Shown: one piece after another, positions 16,685-25,600 of the stretch
Position numbering within the stretch: position 1 is the first letter of the stretch
Layout: every line of letters begins with the position of its first letter
Assembly (NCBI GenBank): GCA_025360665.1
Contig: JANYBU010000288.1
Span: 1-64,000 of the forward strand
DNA length: 64,000 nucleotides
Source: Nitrospira sp.
GTDB lineage: Bacteria; Nitrospirota; Nitrospiria; Nitrospirales; Nitrospiraceae
Direction of reading: 5' to 3'
Notes under the pieces: model-generated
What the model was told of the DNA's origin: nothing
Seen by the model: only the letters and a program-made list of their open reading frames with translations
The model's database searches: none
Made by a program: the position numbers and the translations under genes

Positions 16685-18253
16685 ATGCTGTCTATGCTTT
16701 CCAAGTTTTCCATCAATCAACGCATGATCATTCTGGTTGCGCTTGCCGGCTCGATAGCCGGACTGATCGCCGTCATCTTGTGGACGCAACAGCCCGACAT
16801 GCAGGTGCTATTTACCAACCTCAATCCAGAGGACGCGGCAGGGATTGTGGATAAGTTGAAAGAAACGAAGGTGCCGTACGAGACGACAGGCGGGGGCACG
16901 ACCGTGCTGGTCCCCAGCGCGCAAGTTCATGAGTTGCGATTGCAATTGGCCACCCAGGGGCTCCCGCACGGAGGTGGAGTGGGATTTGAAATCTTCGATC
17001 GATCGTCGATCGGAACGTCTGATTTCGTCCAGAAGCTCAATTATCGTCGTGCGCTGCAAGGCGAGCTGGCACGGACCATTGCGCAAATGCCGGAGATTGA
17101 ACGAGCCCGCGTTCACCTTGCCACCCCGGAACGGCGATTATTTGGAAACGACGACAATCGCGCACGCGCCTCGATCGTGGTGTCATTGCGAAACGGACAA
17201 GCCCTTGCCAAGACTCAAGTGAACGGGATCGTTCACCTCGTGGCCAGCAGCGTTGAGGGTCTTCAAGTCAAGGATGTCACCATTGTGGATGGCCATGGAC
17301 GGCTCCTCTCGTGGGCAGCCGGGGGCGACGACGCTGCAGGACTCACCGGCTCGCAGTTGGAATATCAGCGGACGGTTGAGAAGGATATCGAAACGCGTAT
17401 CCAAACGATGTTGGAGCGAATCGTCGGACAGAATAAAGCGGTGGTGCGGGTATCCAGCGTGCTCGATTTTCGAAAAATTGAAACGACGGAAGAGCGGTAC
17501 GATCCGAACAGTCAAGTCGTTCGGAGCGAACAGCGAGGACAGGAAAAGTCGAATGGCGTCAATGGCGTATCCGGTGGCGTGCCCGGCGTCCAGTCGAATG
17601 TGCCGCCCGCGACAGACCAAGAGCCGCCTCAAACGAGTTCGACCAGCAATCAAACCAAGAACGAAACCGTGAACTACGAAATCAGCCGGACCGTTTCCCG
17701 CATCGTGGAATCCAGCGGCAGCATTAAGCAACTCTCTGTGGCGGTGCTCGTGGACGGCATTTACGAAGGGGCCAAGGCGTCTGCAGACAGGACATCCGTA
17801 GCTGACCAAGCCAAGAAGTATGTCGCACGGTCTGAAGAAGACATGAAGCGTATCGAGGAAATCGTGAAAAAAGCGATGGGCTACTCGGCAGAGCGTCAGG
17901 ATCAAGTCCAGGTGACCAACGTGCAATTTGACATCGGGACTGAAGAACCTTCTGCTCAGGGCATCGAGGCCGCGGCAGATGCGACAAATCCCTTCATGCC
18001 CTATCTTCGCTACGGAGTTGGCGGAGTGTTCTTTCTCCTGCTTCTCTTCATGGTCGTGCGTCCGCTTTTGAACATGCTGGGGGCGACGGGGGCATCATCC
18101 GGTGAGGGGAACACGCCGACGCTACCCGCGTCGGTCAGCCAGGTCGAAGCGGCATTGGAGGGAAGGCCGCGCTCGCAGCTCATTGAGATGGCCCGCAGCA
18201 ATCCCGATACGACGGCTGTGGTCGTCAAACAATGGTTGAAGTCTCCTCAGTAG
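16685..18253 (+). CDS. fliF: Flagellar MS-ring protein FliF
   Basis: 522 residues. A membrane segment near residues 15-37 is followed by the YscJ/FliF ring-building domains (VLFTNLNPEDAAGIVDKLKE; FEIFDRSSIGTSDFVQKLNY; ARVHLATPERRLF). A Ser/Gly/Gln-rich low-complexity insert lies around 280-330. A second membrane segment is near 440-462 (VGGVFFLLLLFMVVRPLL), with a cytoplasmic tail that binds FliG. FliF is the inner-membrane ring on which the C ring and export gate are built. ATG 16685 is used; ATG 16691 is equally possible. Confidence 0.97.
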   Translation: MLSMLSKFSINQRMIILVALAGSIAGLIAVILWTQQPDMQVLFTNLNPEDAAGIVDKLKETKVPYETTGGGTTVLVPSAQVHELRLQLATQGLPHGGGVGFEIFDRSSIGTSDFVQKLNYRRALQGELARTIAQMPEIERARVHLATPERRLFGNDDNRARASIVVSLRNGQALAKTQVNGIVHLVASSVEGLQVKDVTIVDGHGRLLSWAAGGDDAAGLTGSQLEYQRTVEKDIETRIQTMLERIVGQNKAVVRVSSVLDFRKIETTEERYDPNSQVVRSEQRGQEKSNGVNGVSGGVPGVQSNVPPATDQEPPQTSSTSNQTKNETVNYEISRTVSRIVESSGSIKQLSVAVLVDGIYEGAKASADRTSVADQAKKYVARSEEDMKRIEEIVKKAMGYSAERQDQVQVTNVQFDIGTEEPSAQGIEAAADATNPFMPYLRYGVGGVFFLLLLFMVVRPLLNMLGATGASSGEGNTPTLPASVSQVEAALEGRPRSQLIEMARSNPDTTAVVVKQWLKSPQ

Positions 18254-18268
18254 TAGAGAGTTATAGGG

Positions 18269-19261
18269 ATGGCCATACAATTATCCGGTGAACAGAAAGC
18301 CGCGATTCTTCTGCGAGCGATCGGTGAAGATGCCGCGGCGCTGGTCATGAAGAACCTCGACCCAAAGGAGATCCGCAAACTGGGAACCTTCATGAGCGAC
18401 ACAGCGCATATTACGCAGGAGGAAGAACTGAGCGTGATGGAGGATTTTCAGAAGGCCAGTGCGGCCGGCGAGGTGTCGTTTCACGGGAAAGAATACATCA
18501 AAACCATTCTGACGAAGGCCCTCGGTCCTGAAAAGGCCGCCCGCCTTCTTGAATCCATGAATAGCAGAGTCTATCCAGGACTCGACGCATTGAAGTGGGT
18601 GGATGCGAAGAGCGTGTCCCAAATGATCAAGACTGAGCACCCGCAAACGATTTCCCTCATCATGGCGAATATGGAGCCGGAGCAGGCCAGTCAGGTCATG
18701 GTCGGTTTGCCCGCTGAGCTGCGGGCGGATGTGGCCCTGCGGTTGGCAACGATGGAGGAGGTGCAGCCGGAGGTGCTCGAGGAACTCAGCAGCTCGCTGC
18801 AAGACATCCTGGTTGCCAGCACCGGTGCCCATGCCACGAGCCTCGGCGGTGCCAAGGCGATCGCGAACATTCTTACTCGACTGGATAAAAACACCGAGGG
18901 CGGCATTATGACGAAGATCGCGGAGCGGAATCAGACCTTGGCCGATGCGATCCGCGCCTTGATGTTCGTGTTCGACGATCTGACCAAGCTCGACGATCGT
19001 GGGATGCAAGAGCTGATGAAAGAAGTCAGCAAAGAAGATCTTCCCGTAGCGCTTCGCGGTGCGAGTCCGGACGTCAAAGACAAGTTTCTGAAGAATATGT
19101 CGAGCCGAGCCGCCGAAATGTTGAAAGAGGATATGGAGGTGCGAGGACCGGCGAAGGTGAAGGATGTGGAGAGGGCCCAGCAGAATATCCTCAAGGTGTG
19201 CCGCAAACTGGAAGAGGAAGGCCGCATTGTAATTGTCGGTGCTGGGGAGGCGTTGGTATAA
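18269..19261 (+). CDS. fliG: Flagellar motor switch protein FliG
   Basis: 330 residues, usual length. The N domain starts LSGEQKAAILLRAIGEDAAA and binds FliF. The middle domain contains the EHPQ motif (TEHPQTISLIM). The C domain carries the charged torque helix (MFVFDDLTKLDDRGMQELMK) that meets the stator. The next gene starts immediately after its stop. Confidence 0.98.
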   Translation: MAIQLSGEQKAAILLRAIGEDAAALVMKNLDPKEIRKLGTFMSDTAHITQEEELSVMEDFQKASAAGEVSFHGKEYIKTILTKALGPEKAARLLESMNSRVYPGLDALKWVDAKSVSQMIKTEHPQTISLIMANMEPEQASQVMVGLPAELRADVALRLATMEEVQPEVLEELSSSLQDILVASTGAHATSLGGAKAIANILTRLDKNTEGGIMTKIAERNQTLADAIRALMFVFDDLTKLDDRGMQELMKEVSKEDLPVALRGASPDVKDKFLKNMSSRAAEMLKEDMEVRGPAKVKDVERAQQNILKVCRKLEEEGRIVIVGAGEALV

Positions 19262-20311
19262 ATGACCAGTCCTTTGAGCATGGAGTCCACCGTTTCCCAG
19301 CCCGCATCGCGTGCCACGTGGCAGCGAGACGCCTCTATCTTAGTCGTCGACGATGAGGTATCGATCCAGAAGTTGCTGGCCGCGATGTTACAGTCGGATG
19401 GGTATCGCGTCCGCGCGGTTGGATCGGCGCGAGAGGCGCTCGCGGCGCTAAAGACTGCTCCTGCCTCGCTCTTGATCACCGATGTCAAACTGCCGGACCA
19501 GGATGGTATCGGTTTACTCCAGCAGGCCTGTGAGCTCGATAGGCGCATGATCGGCGTCGTCATGACCGGATATGCCAGCGTCGACATCGCCGTTCAAGCC
19601 ATGAAGGCCGGTGCTGCGGAGTTTCTGATGAAACCCTTCCAGAACGATGTGGTGTTGTTGACGGTCAAGCGGCTGCTCGAGCTCTACCGCCTGCGAGTCG
19701 AAAATGCTGTTCTGAAACAGGCAGTGGTTCGTGACGGAGGCTTGCGTCTTCAGAACCTTGCGTTGACCGATTTCGGCACAGGCCAACAGTTCATCGGCAC
19801 CAGTGGCCCCTCGGACTACGACCAAGGCATTGCCGAGGGCGAACGAAGAGCGGGCGTGCGAGACGCAGCCGTCCAGCGAGGGGAGCAGACTGTGTTTGCC
19901 AACGCAGTCCACCAACTTGATGAGGTCTGGAGGTCGTTCGGTCAGACGATGGAAGCAGACGTGACGGCATTGGCCTTCAGCTTGGCGACACGCATCTTGC
20001 GGGACACCGTTGCCGAACGTCAGGATGTCGTGAGGGCGCAACTGAAAGCCGCCTTGGCCACGATCCGCGAATCAGGTGTCGTGACAGTGCGAACCCATCC
20101 CTCCGATGTCCCCGTCCTTGAAGCGGCGCGCCCGGAGTTGAGCCGCGATCGAGAGCCGTCATTAGTGCTGAACATTGAAGGCGATGCGTCTCTCTCTCGG
20201 GGAAGTTGTGTGGTGCACACGACGAATCGACTGGTCGATGCTTCGTTGGACACGCAGTTGCTGCGGCTCGGCGAAGTCTTACAGAAGCGAGGACGCGGTG
20301 CAGCTCGTTGA
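19262..20311 (+). CDS. fliH: Response-regulator receiver fused to flagellar export regulator FliH
   Basis: A 349-residue protein in the fliH position (fliG-fliH-fliI). Residues 24-140 form a complete CheY/NtrC-type receiver: Asp30/Asp31 in ILVVDDE, phospho-acceptor Asp74 in LLITDVKLPDQDG, Thr102 in VMTGYAS and Lys124 in FLMKPF. A helical linker follows. From about 180 to 349 the chain is FliH: the glycine-spaced YDQGIAEGERRAG helix, LAFSLATRILRD, then VVTVRTHPSDVPVL and the terminal SCVVHTTNRLVDASLDTQLL. Ordinary FliH has no receiver. Its usual N-terminal double-Trp FliN-binding end is not seen; only Trp20 precedes the receiver. The end overlaps fliI by 14 bp. FliH normally dimerises, restrains the FliI ATPase and docks it on the C ring; phosphorylation could tune that, which is inference. 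Confidence 0.9.
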   Translation: MTSPLSMESTVSQPASRATWQRDASILVVDDEVSIQKLLAAMLQSDGYRVRAVGSAREALAALKTAPASLLITDVKLPDQDGIGLLQQACELDRRMIGVVMTGYASVDIAVQAMKAGAAEFLMKPFQNDVVLLTVKRLLELYRLRVENAVLKQAVVRDGGLRLQNLALTDFGTGQQFIGTSGPSDYDQGIAEGERRAGVRDAAVQRGEQTVFANAVHQLDEVWRSFGQTMEADVTALAFSLATRILRDTVAERQDVVRAQLKAALATIRESGVVTVRTHPSDVPVLEAARPELSRDREPSLVLNIEGDASLSRGSCVVHTTNRLVDASLDTQLLRLGEVLQKRGRGAAR

Positions 20312-21605
20312 TCTGATTGAACAGACGGATCCCCTCGCCGTCTCCGGTCGTGTGGCCCAAGCGGTCGGGATTGTGATCGAGGGATATGGTCCTATGACAT
20401 CGGTGGGAGAATTGTGCGAAGTCACGCGCGAGGACGGGGAGGGCACTGTGCTGGCCGAGGTGGTCGGGTTTCGCGGAGACCGTGTGCTACTGATGCCGCT
20501 TGGGGAGATGCGGGGGATTGGCCCAGGTAGCCGGCTGTTGATGAAAGGGCACTGCGCGTCGGTTCCGGTCGGCCCGCATCTGCTTGGCCGAGTGCTGGAT
20601 GGGCTTGGTGAGCCACTCGATGGAAAGGGGCCCCTGGTTACCGAGCGCCAGTATCCGCTCCATGCGGCACCGCTCAATCCGCTCCAGCGCGCGCGCATTA
20701 CGAAACCGCTCGACCTCGGTGTCCGGGCGATCAATGCCTGTTTGACTTGCGGCCTGGGTCAAAAGATCGGGATCTTTGCCAGTGCAGGTGTGGGAAAGAG
20801 CGTCCTTCTCGGCATGATGAGCCGCTACACCAGAGCCGACGTGAACGTCATTGCGCTGATCGGCGAACGAGGTAGGGAAGTGAATGAATTCCTTGAGCGT
20901 GACCTGACCCCGGCCGCGCTCCAGCGGTCGGTCGTCATCGTTGCGACGTCGGATCAACCGCCGCTGGTGCGGTTGCGGGGCGCGTTGATTGCGACCGCCA
21001 TCGCGGAATATTTTCGTGATTGCGGCAAACAGGTCCTCCTCATGATGGATTCGCTGACCCGGTTGGCCCACAGCCAGCGTGAAGTGGGGCTCGCCATTGG
21101 TGAACCGCCCACCACAAAAGGGTATACGCCATCGGTCTTCACGTTTCTTCCAAAGCTCCTGGAGCGAGTCGGGACGGGGCCTGGCTCCGGCACGATCACC
21201 GGCCTCTATACTGTGCTCATGGATAGCGACGAACTCGCCGATCCCATCGCAGAAACGGTCCGGTCGATCCTCGACGGGCATATCGTGCTCTCGCGGCAAT
21301 TGGCCGCGCGCAACCATTTTCCCGCGATCGATCTGCTCAACAGCACCAGCCGTGTCATGAAAGACATCGTGAGTCGCGAGCATTATGCCGCGGCTCGGTC
21401 CACAGTCGAGCTGATGGCCCGCTACCAACAGTCGGAAGATCTCATTCTCCTGGGTGCCTATAAGGCCGGGACGAACAAGGCGCTCGATCAGGCCGTGACG
21501 GCGCAGGACGGGATCAATGCCTTTCTTCGTCAGGAGATCGAGCAGCCGGCCGACCTCGGGGCATCGGTCCAGGACTTACTTGCCCTGGTGAAGAGCACAG
21601 TATGA
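20298..21605 (+). CDS. fliI: Flagellum-specific ATPase FliI
   Basis: 435 residues from GTG 20298, which has GCGAGG 6 nt upstream; the longer frame would overlap fliH more deeply without a ribosome site. F1-ATPase-like: Walker A SAGVGKS (162-168), Walker B around VLLMMDSLTRLAHSQREV, and the FliI/SctN signatures GEPPTTKGYTPSVF and ILDGHIVLSRQLA. FliI energises delivery of substrates to the export gate with FliH and FliJ. Overlaps fliH by 14 bp and fliJ by 4 bp. Confidence 0.97.
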   Translation: MQLVDLIEQTDPLAVSGRVAQAVGIVIEGYGPMTSVGELCEVTREDGEGTVLAEVVGFRGDRVLLMPLGEMRGIGPGSRLLMKGHCASVPVGPHLLGRVLDGLGEPLDGKGPLVTERQYPLHAAPLNPLQRARITKPLDLGVRAINACLTCGLGQKIGIFASAGVGKSVLLGMMSRYTRADVNVIALIGERGREVNEFLERDLTPAALQRSVVIVATSDQPPLVRLRGALIATAIAEYFRDCGKQVLLMMDSLTRLAHSQREVGLAIGEPPTTKGYTPSVFTFLPKLLERVGTGPGSGTITGLYTVLMDSDELADPIAETVRSILDGHIVLSRQLAARNHFPAIDLLNSTSRVMKDIVSREHYAAARSTVELMARYQQSEDLILLGAYKAGTNKALDQAVTAQDGINAFLRQEIEQPADLGASVQDLLALVKSTV

Positions 21606-22045
21606 AACTCGACGTGATACGACGCTATCGCGCACAAGTGGAAGGTGTCGTGCGTATGGAACTTCTTGTGTCTCGCCAGAAACTCCAGGGCGCGGAAACC
21701 CATTGTCAGGCACTCGACGTACAGACGGAGGTGACGGCCGAGCGGTATCGTACCAAAGTCAGTGCAGGGATGGTGGTGGAGGAATTTATCGAGTGGCAGG
21801 CGACGTGTGACGCCGAGGCCGCCCTGCTCACGCAAGCCCGGCAGGTTGAAGGCCGGCTTCGTGACGAGTGGCATCAGAAGCAGAACGACTTGCGGGACGC
21901 CATGCAGGAGCGTCGGACGCTCGATCGGCTGGCGGATCGAGTACGCCTGCAACATCAGACCTTGCAGCACCGGGTCGAGCAAGCGCAAATGGATGAGGCC
22001 GCGCGTCGCACGAGTGCGATAGGCGGCCTGCACAATCCTTTATGA
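21602..22045 (+). CDS. fliJ: Flagellar export chaperone/stalk protein FliJ
   Basis: 147 residues, predicted as two long antiparallel coiled helices rich in Gln, Glu and Arg, with no other domain. Sequence conservation in FliJ is low; the call rests on size, coiled coil and position immediately after fliI (ATGA overlap). FliJ acts as the central stalk of the FliI hexamer and escorts chaperones to FlhA. Confidence 0.85.
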   Translation: MKLDVIRRYRAQVEGVVRMELLVSRQKLQGAETHCQALDVQTEVTAERYRTKVSAGMVVEEFIEWQATCDAEAALLTQARQVEGRLRDEWHQKQNDLRDAMQERRTLDRLADRVRLQHQTLQHRVEQAQMDEAARRTSAIGGLHNPL

Positions 22046-22809
22046 GCAGGCATATGATGGATCAGCGTCGCGATCGCATCAGCATCACACGCCCTCGGGC
22101 GGACGGATATCGACGCCCGCTCATGGGGTGGGGAAAGCAGCTCTGGTCTGTGGGGGTCTTGGTTGGTGTGATCATGGCGCTGAGCTGGACGTTGGTCCAG
22201 CTCAGCCACGATTCTTTTGCTCAGACGACAATACTTCCTGGTACTCGGACGGCCCTCCCCGTTGCCGTCGATTCTGAGAATCCTTCCTCACGGTCAGTGT
22301 CACCGGAAGAGACCAAGACCGCGGGGCCTGAGTCATCACCGGCGCCGCTCGTGCAGGCCCAGGGCCCTGCGCTCAATGTACCGGAGGAAGTGGTCGCCAT
22401 GCTCCAACAGCGTCAAGAGGACTTGGAAGGTCGCGAGAAGGCCGTTCGGACGGCAGAGGAGCGGCTCATGACTCTCAGGGCTGAACTTGAGCAGATATTG
22501 AGTAAAGTCGAGGCCGCAGAACAGCGGCGTTTAGGCCTCAAGGAACAGCAGGAGAAAGCCGCTACGGGGCAGAGCGCGGCACAGAAGAAACAAGCGGTCG
22601 AACTGCACAATCAAAAATACGCACAGCTGACCAAGATGTATGAAAGCATGCCCGCCGAAGAGGCGGCGGCACGAATCGAGCGGATGCCGGACCGGAAAGC
22701 GCTTGAGATTCTTCGGCTCCTGAAAGGTAAAATCGCTGGATCGATTCTCGCACAAGTGAAAGTCGACCGTGCCGCGAAACTCACCGAACAACTTCTTCTC
22801 AACCCCTGA
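22042..22809 (+). CDS. MotE/YlxF-like membrane-anchored coiled-coil protein with MgtE-N-like domain
   Basis: 255 residues. An N-terminal membrane anchor (about 33-52, WSVGVLVGVIMALSWTLVQL) is followed by a Pro/Ser-rich linker. A long coiled coil (115-190) comes next, then a C-terminal MgtE_N-like helical module (KYAQLTKMYESMPAEEAAAR and LEILRLLKGKIAGSILAQVK). This matches the MotE family, called YlxF in Bacillus, encoded between fliJ and fliK. Rhizobial MotE chaperones the periplasmic motor protein MotC. Its start overlaps fliJ by 4 bp. The role here is inferred from position and architecture. Confidence 0.75.
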   Translation: MSRHMMDQRRDRISITRPRADGYRRPLMGWGKQLWSVGVLVGVIMALSWTLVQLSHDSFAQTTILPGTRTALPVAVDSENPSSRSVSPEETKTAGPESSPAPLVQAQGPALNVPEEVVAMLQQRQEDLEGREKAVRTAEERLMTLRAELEQILSKVEAAEQRRLGLKEQQEKAATGQSAAQKKQAVELHNQKYAQLTKMYESMPAEEAAARIERMPDRKALEILRLLKGKIAGSILAQVKVDRAAKLTEQLLLNP

Positions 22810-22941
22810 CCTGCTCATTTTTCCCGTTCTCCCGCGGTATTCTTTGCCTGACCATTCGGCAACTTTTTCCCCTGCCGGTCTTCCTGCATCCTCGACAGAA
22901 TGAAACCCTACGCCAATCGACATGTGACGTGCCATTCTGTA

Positions 22942-22957
22942 TGGCACGAGGCTTGAA
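22942..22957 (+). promoter_or_regulatory. Sigma-54-like promoter upstream of fliK-flgD-flgE
   Basis: TGGCACGAGGCTTGAA: the -24 half is a perfect TGGCACG, but the -12 box is TTGAA where TTGCW is expected. The -24 half also forms one arm of GTGCCAT-N5-ATGGCAC (22929-22947). Predicted start near 22968, 43 nt before fliK. Confidence 0.5.
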
Positions 22958-23010
22958 ATGGTCTTGGCCCGACGCCGTTCATCGACTTACCACAGGGACG
23001 CCGAGGATAT

Positions 23011-24846
23011 ATGGACTTTGGACAACTCAGCACACAGATCGGCACACAACCAGTCGGTGGCGAACTGAAGGCCTCCGGTGGTGGAGGCCCGCTCGGAGTG
23101 CCTTCGCGCGCGCGCGAATTCTCAACTGTTTTTCATGCCGTCTCAGATAAGACCGGCGGCAGCAGGGGGGCGAAACCTCGTGCCCCTCAAGCTGAAGTCG
23201 ATGACAGGCCAGCCACCGCAACGCCAGCTGTTCATCGCACCGCGTCGCATAAAGCCGACGACAACAGGGGAGGGAAGCCTCGTGATCCTCAAGCTAAGAC
23301 TGATGACGGGCCATCCACCGCGACGCCAGCTGTTCATCGCACCGCGTCGCATAAGGCCGACGGCAGCACGGATGCGGAGTCTCGCGATCCTCAATCTAAG
23401 ACTGATGGCGGGCCATCCACGACGATGTCTGATGTTTCCACCATCGCGTCGCATGAGACATCCTCTAGCACGGACACAGAGTCTCGCGCCTCTCAGTCTG
23501 CGACCGGTGATACCCCATCTACGACAACGTCAGGTTCTGATCCCCTGCTGCTTTCGCTCCTTGGAGCCTCGATCGTGACGCCGGCATCCACGGTCGCTTC
23601 CACGCAGGAGGCTGGCAGTACGGACGTATCAACGAGCCAAGGCGAGGGGCTCTCAGGTATCTCCGGAACGCCGGCGATTCAGCCGATCGCTCAGCCAGCT
23701 GAGGGGGTCACAAGTGCGGTGAGTTCGGAGACCGGGTTCAGTGATCGTGCCGGTCGCAATACAACATCGGCCACGGGGGATGCTGTTGCCGCCTTATCTT
23801 CGCCGATGATTGAGAGTCAACCACTCTCTGCGGGAACCGATAGGATTACACCGGTTGTTGAGAAATCAGACAGCAGCCACCCTCTCACAGTCGGGCAGGT
23901 TCAGGAGGCTGAGAGCAGCGGTCCTCATCAGAAACTCTCGATCATGGCGCATTCGAAGGAGAGCCTGCCTCAGGCCCTGGTTCCATCAGGACAGGTCACT
24001 GCAAATGGACAAGACCCTGCTCAGCTGGCCACTACGGTGACGACTCAGCCGACTGACAAAAAGGGTGAGGGGGTTGCGGTACAGCCTGACCGGTCATTGG
24101 CGCAACAGATTCTGGGGAAGGCCGAGCCCTCGCTTCATCAAAGAAATATGCCTGCAGAATCCTCTGAGACTCAAAAAGTGGCAGCCTTGTCCGGTCACAC
24201 GCAGACGGAAGGGCAGGGCTTCAACCAGGCGTCCGACGGTCAGAGGAAGGAAGAGGGCCTGAAGTGGTTCTCTCATGTCGACCTTCAATCGGCAGAGGCA
24301 TCGTTGCGCCAGCCACAGGAATCGGTGGCCGAGCCACTCGACGCAGGTCGGCAGTCGCTCTCCTATCAACAGGGCCAAGGCGGCACACCGTCGAGCATCC
24401 AGTCCGTCCCCACGGCGACGGCTCCCCCGCCGTCTCAGGCGAACCGGCTCAGCCCGGATCCTGAGACCGCACCTGCTCCACTTACGCATAGCGTCCAGTT
24501 CGACTTGGCTCCGGCAGACTTCGGCCAACTTCGTGTGCGGGTCGTCCTGTCCGACCAAACGGTCCATACGCATCTGTCGACCGACCGCGCCGAACTCGGC
24601 CAGATGCTCACGAGCCAGCAGGAGCAATTGAGCACGCAGTTGTCTGCCGCCGGGTTGGATTTAGGGCGTTTCCAAGTTCAGGTCGATCAGGGGAGAACGA
24701 ACCAATCCGGGCAGGAGTGGCAGTCCCAGTCCCAGTCCCAGAGCGACACCTCCCAACAGCAGCGAGATTCTCGGCAGCAGGATGACTCTCCTGAGACTCC
24801 GGTTCCTTCGCAAAAGCGAACCGGCATGCTCAGCTTATTTGCATAA
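23011..24846 (+). CDS. fliK: Flagellar hook-length control protein FliK
   Basis: 611 residues. The N-terminal two thirds is low-complexity Ser/Thr/Gln/Pro sequence containing a 34-residue tandem repeat (about residues 64-165). The conserved FliK C-terminal core lies around 486-560 (FDLAPADFGQLRVRVVLSDQ; LSTQLSAAGLDLGRFQVQV). It is followed by a Gln/Ser-rich tail with QSQSQSQS. The family ruler segment is normally disordered and variable, so length variation is expected. FliK measures the hook and flips FlhB specificity from rod/hook to filament substrates. First gene of the fliK-flgD-flgE run; GAGG precedes ATG 23011. Confidence 0.92.
   Translation: MDFGQLSTQIGTQPVGGELKASGGGGPLGVPSRAREFSTVFHAVSDKTGGSRGAKPRAPQAEVDDRPATATPAVHRTASHKADDNRGGKPRDPQAKTDDGPSTATPAVHRTASHKADGSTDAESRDPQSKTDGGPSTTMSDVSTIASHETSSSTDTESRASQSATGDTPSTTTSGSDPLLLSLLGASIVTPASTVASTQEAGSTDVSTSQGEGLSGISGTPAIQPIAQPAEGVTSAVSSETGFSDRAGRNTTSATGDAVAALSSPMIESQPLSAGTDRITPVVEKSDSSHPLTVGQVQEAESSGPHQKLSIMAHSKESLPQALVPSGQVTANGQDPAQLATTVTTQPTDKKGEGVAVQPDRSLAQQILGKAEPSLHQRNMPAESSETQKVAALSGHTQTEGQGFNQASDGQRKEEGLKWFSHVDLQSAEASLRQPQESVAEPLDAGRQSLSYQQGQGGTPSSIQSVPTATAPPPSQANRLSPDPETAPAPLTHSVQFDLAPADFGQLRVRVVLSDQTVHTHLSTDRAELGQMLTSQQEQLSTQLSAAGLDLGRFQVQVDQGRTNQSGQEWQSQSQSQSDTSQQQRDSRQQDDSPETPVPSQKRTGMLSLFA
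23200..23535 (+). repeat. 102-bp in-frame tandem repeat within fliK
   Basis: Units at 23200-23301, 23302-23403 and 23404-23505 plus a 30-bp partial unit. The first two units are nearly identical and the third is diverged. Each unit encodes 34 residues (pattern DDxPxTATPAVHRTASHKAD). The period is a multiple of three, so copy changes keep frame and alter ruler length. Confidence 0.8.
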
Positions 24847-24869
24847 CGTGTGATTCAAGGAGACGCATT

Positions 24870-25541
24870 ATGAGCACTGTCAGTGATACGACATCGTCCA
24901 CGGCCACGCTCGCATCCGCGGCCACGCCAGCACAGACAACGCTGAAACAAGCAGATCTCGGCAAGACCGACTTTCTCAACCTGCTCGTGGCACAGTTGAA
25001 GAACCAGGACCCATTGAAGCCGATGGACAGCTCGTCATTCGTTGCGGAATTGGCCCAGTTCAGCCAACTCGAACAAAGCTCAAATCAAAGCGCGCTACTC
25101 CAGAAAGGCCTCGACGCGCAGAGCGCGAGTTTGCAGTATTCGTTGTTGCAATTGGTCGGACGAGACGTGAGCACCCAGGGCGCGGTGATTCAATTGGGTA
25201 CCACGCCGGCGACGCTTGATTATAGTCTCGGCACAGATGCCGCGTCGGTCAGCCTGTCCATTCTGAATGCGTCGAACCAGGTCATCCGCGCGGGAACGCT
25301 CGGGCCGAAGGGAGCCGGTGCACAACAAGTAGTGTGGGATGGGCAAGATCAGAATGGCACGACGATGCCGCCAGGGAACTATACGTATGCGATTAAGGCC
25401 CTTGATGCTCAGGGTCAGGCAGTGCCTGTGACGACGACGTCGAACCTGACGGTCACCGGTATTCGAGTAGTAGGGGGACAGCCTCAGCTTGCAGCCGGCG
25501 ATCAAACGATTGATCCCAGCTCCGTCATCGAATTTCACTGA
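24870..25541 (+). CDS. flgD: Flagellar hook assembly scaffold protein FlgD
   Basis: 223 residues. The conserved N-terminal export/cap segment is plain (LGKTDFLNLLVAQLKNQDPL, then PMDSSSFVAELAQFSQLEQS), followed by the FlgD Tudor/FnIII-like domain (VVWDGQDQNGTTMPPGNYTY). FlgD caps the growing hook and is discarded. An AAGGAG site precedes ATG 24870. Confidence 0.96.
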   Translation: MSTVSDTTSSTATLASAATPAQTTLKQADLGKTDFLNLLVAQLKNQDPLKPMDSSSFVAELAQFSQLEQSSNQSALLQKGLDAQSASLQYSLLQLVGRDVSTQGAVIQLGTTPATLDYSLGTDAASVSLSILNASNQVIRAGTLGPKGAGAQQVVWDGQDQNGTTMPPGNYTYAIKALDAQGQAVPVTTTSNLTVTGIRVVGGQPQLAAGDQTIDPSSVIEFH

Positions 25542-25600
25542 GACGACAGGGACAAGACGGCATCATTATTGTCACAGGGTTCAAAAGGAGGTATTAGGTC

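Noticed and set aside
20487..21428. 313-codon minus-strand frame opposite fliI
   Set aside because: Lies inside a clearly conserved ATPase gene; product is Arg/His-rich without family features.
23200..23535. CRISPR-like regular spacing
   Set aside because: Repeats are contiguous, in-frame and coding within fliK, with no unique spacers; no CRISPR array or cas genes in the window.
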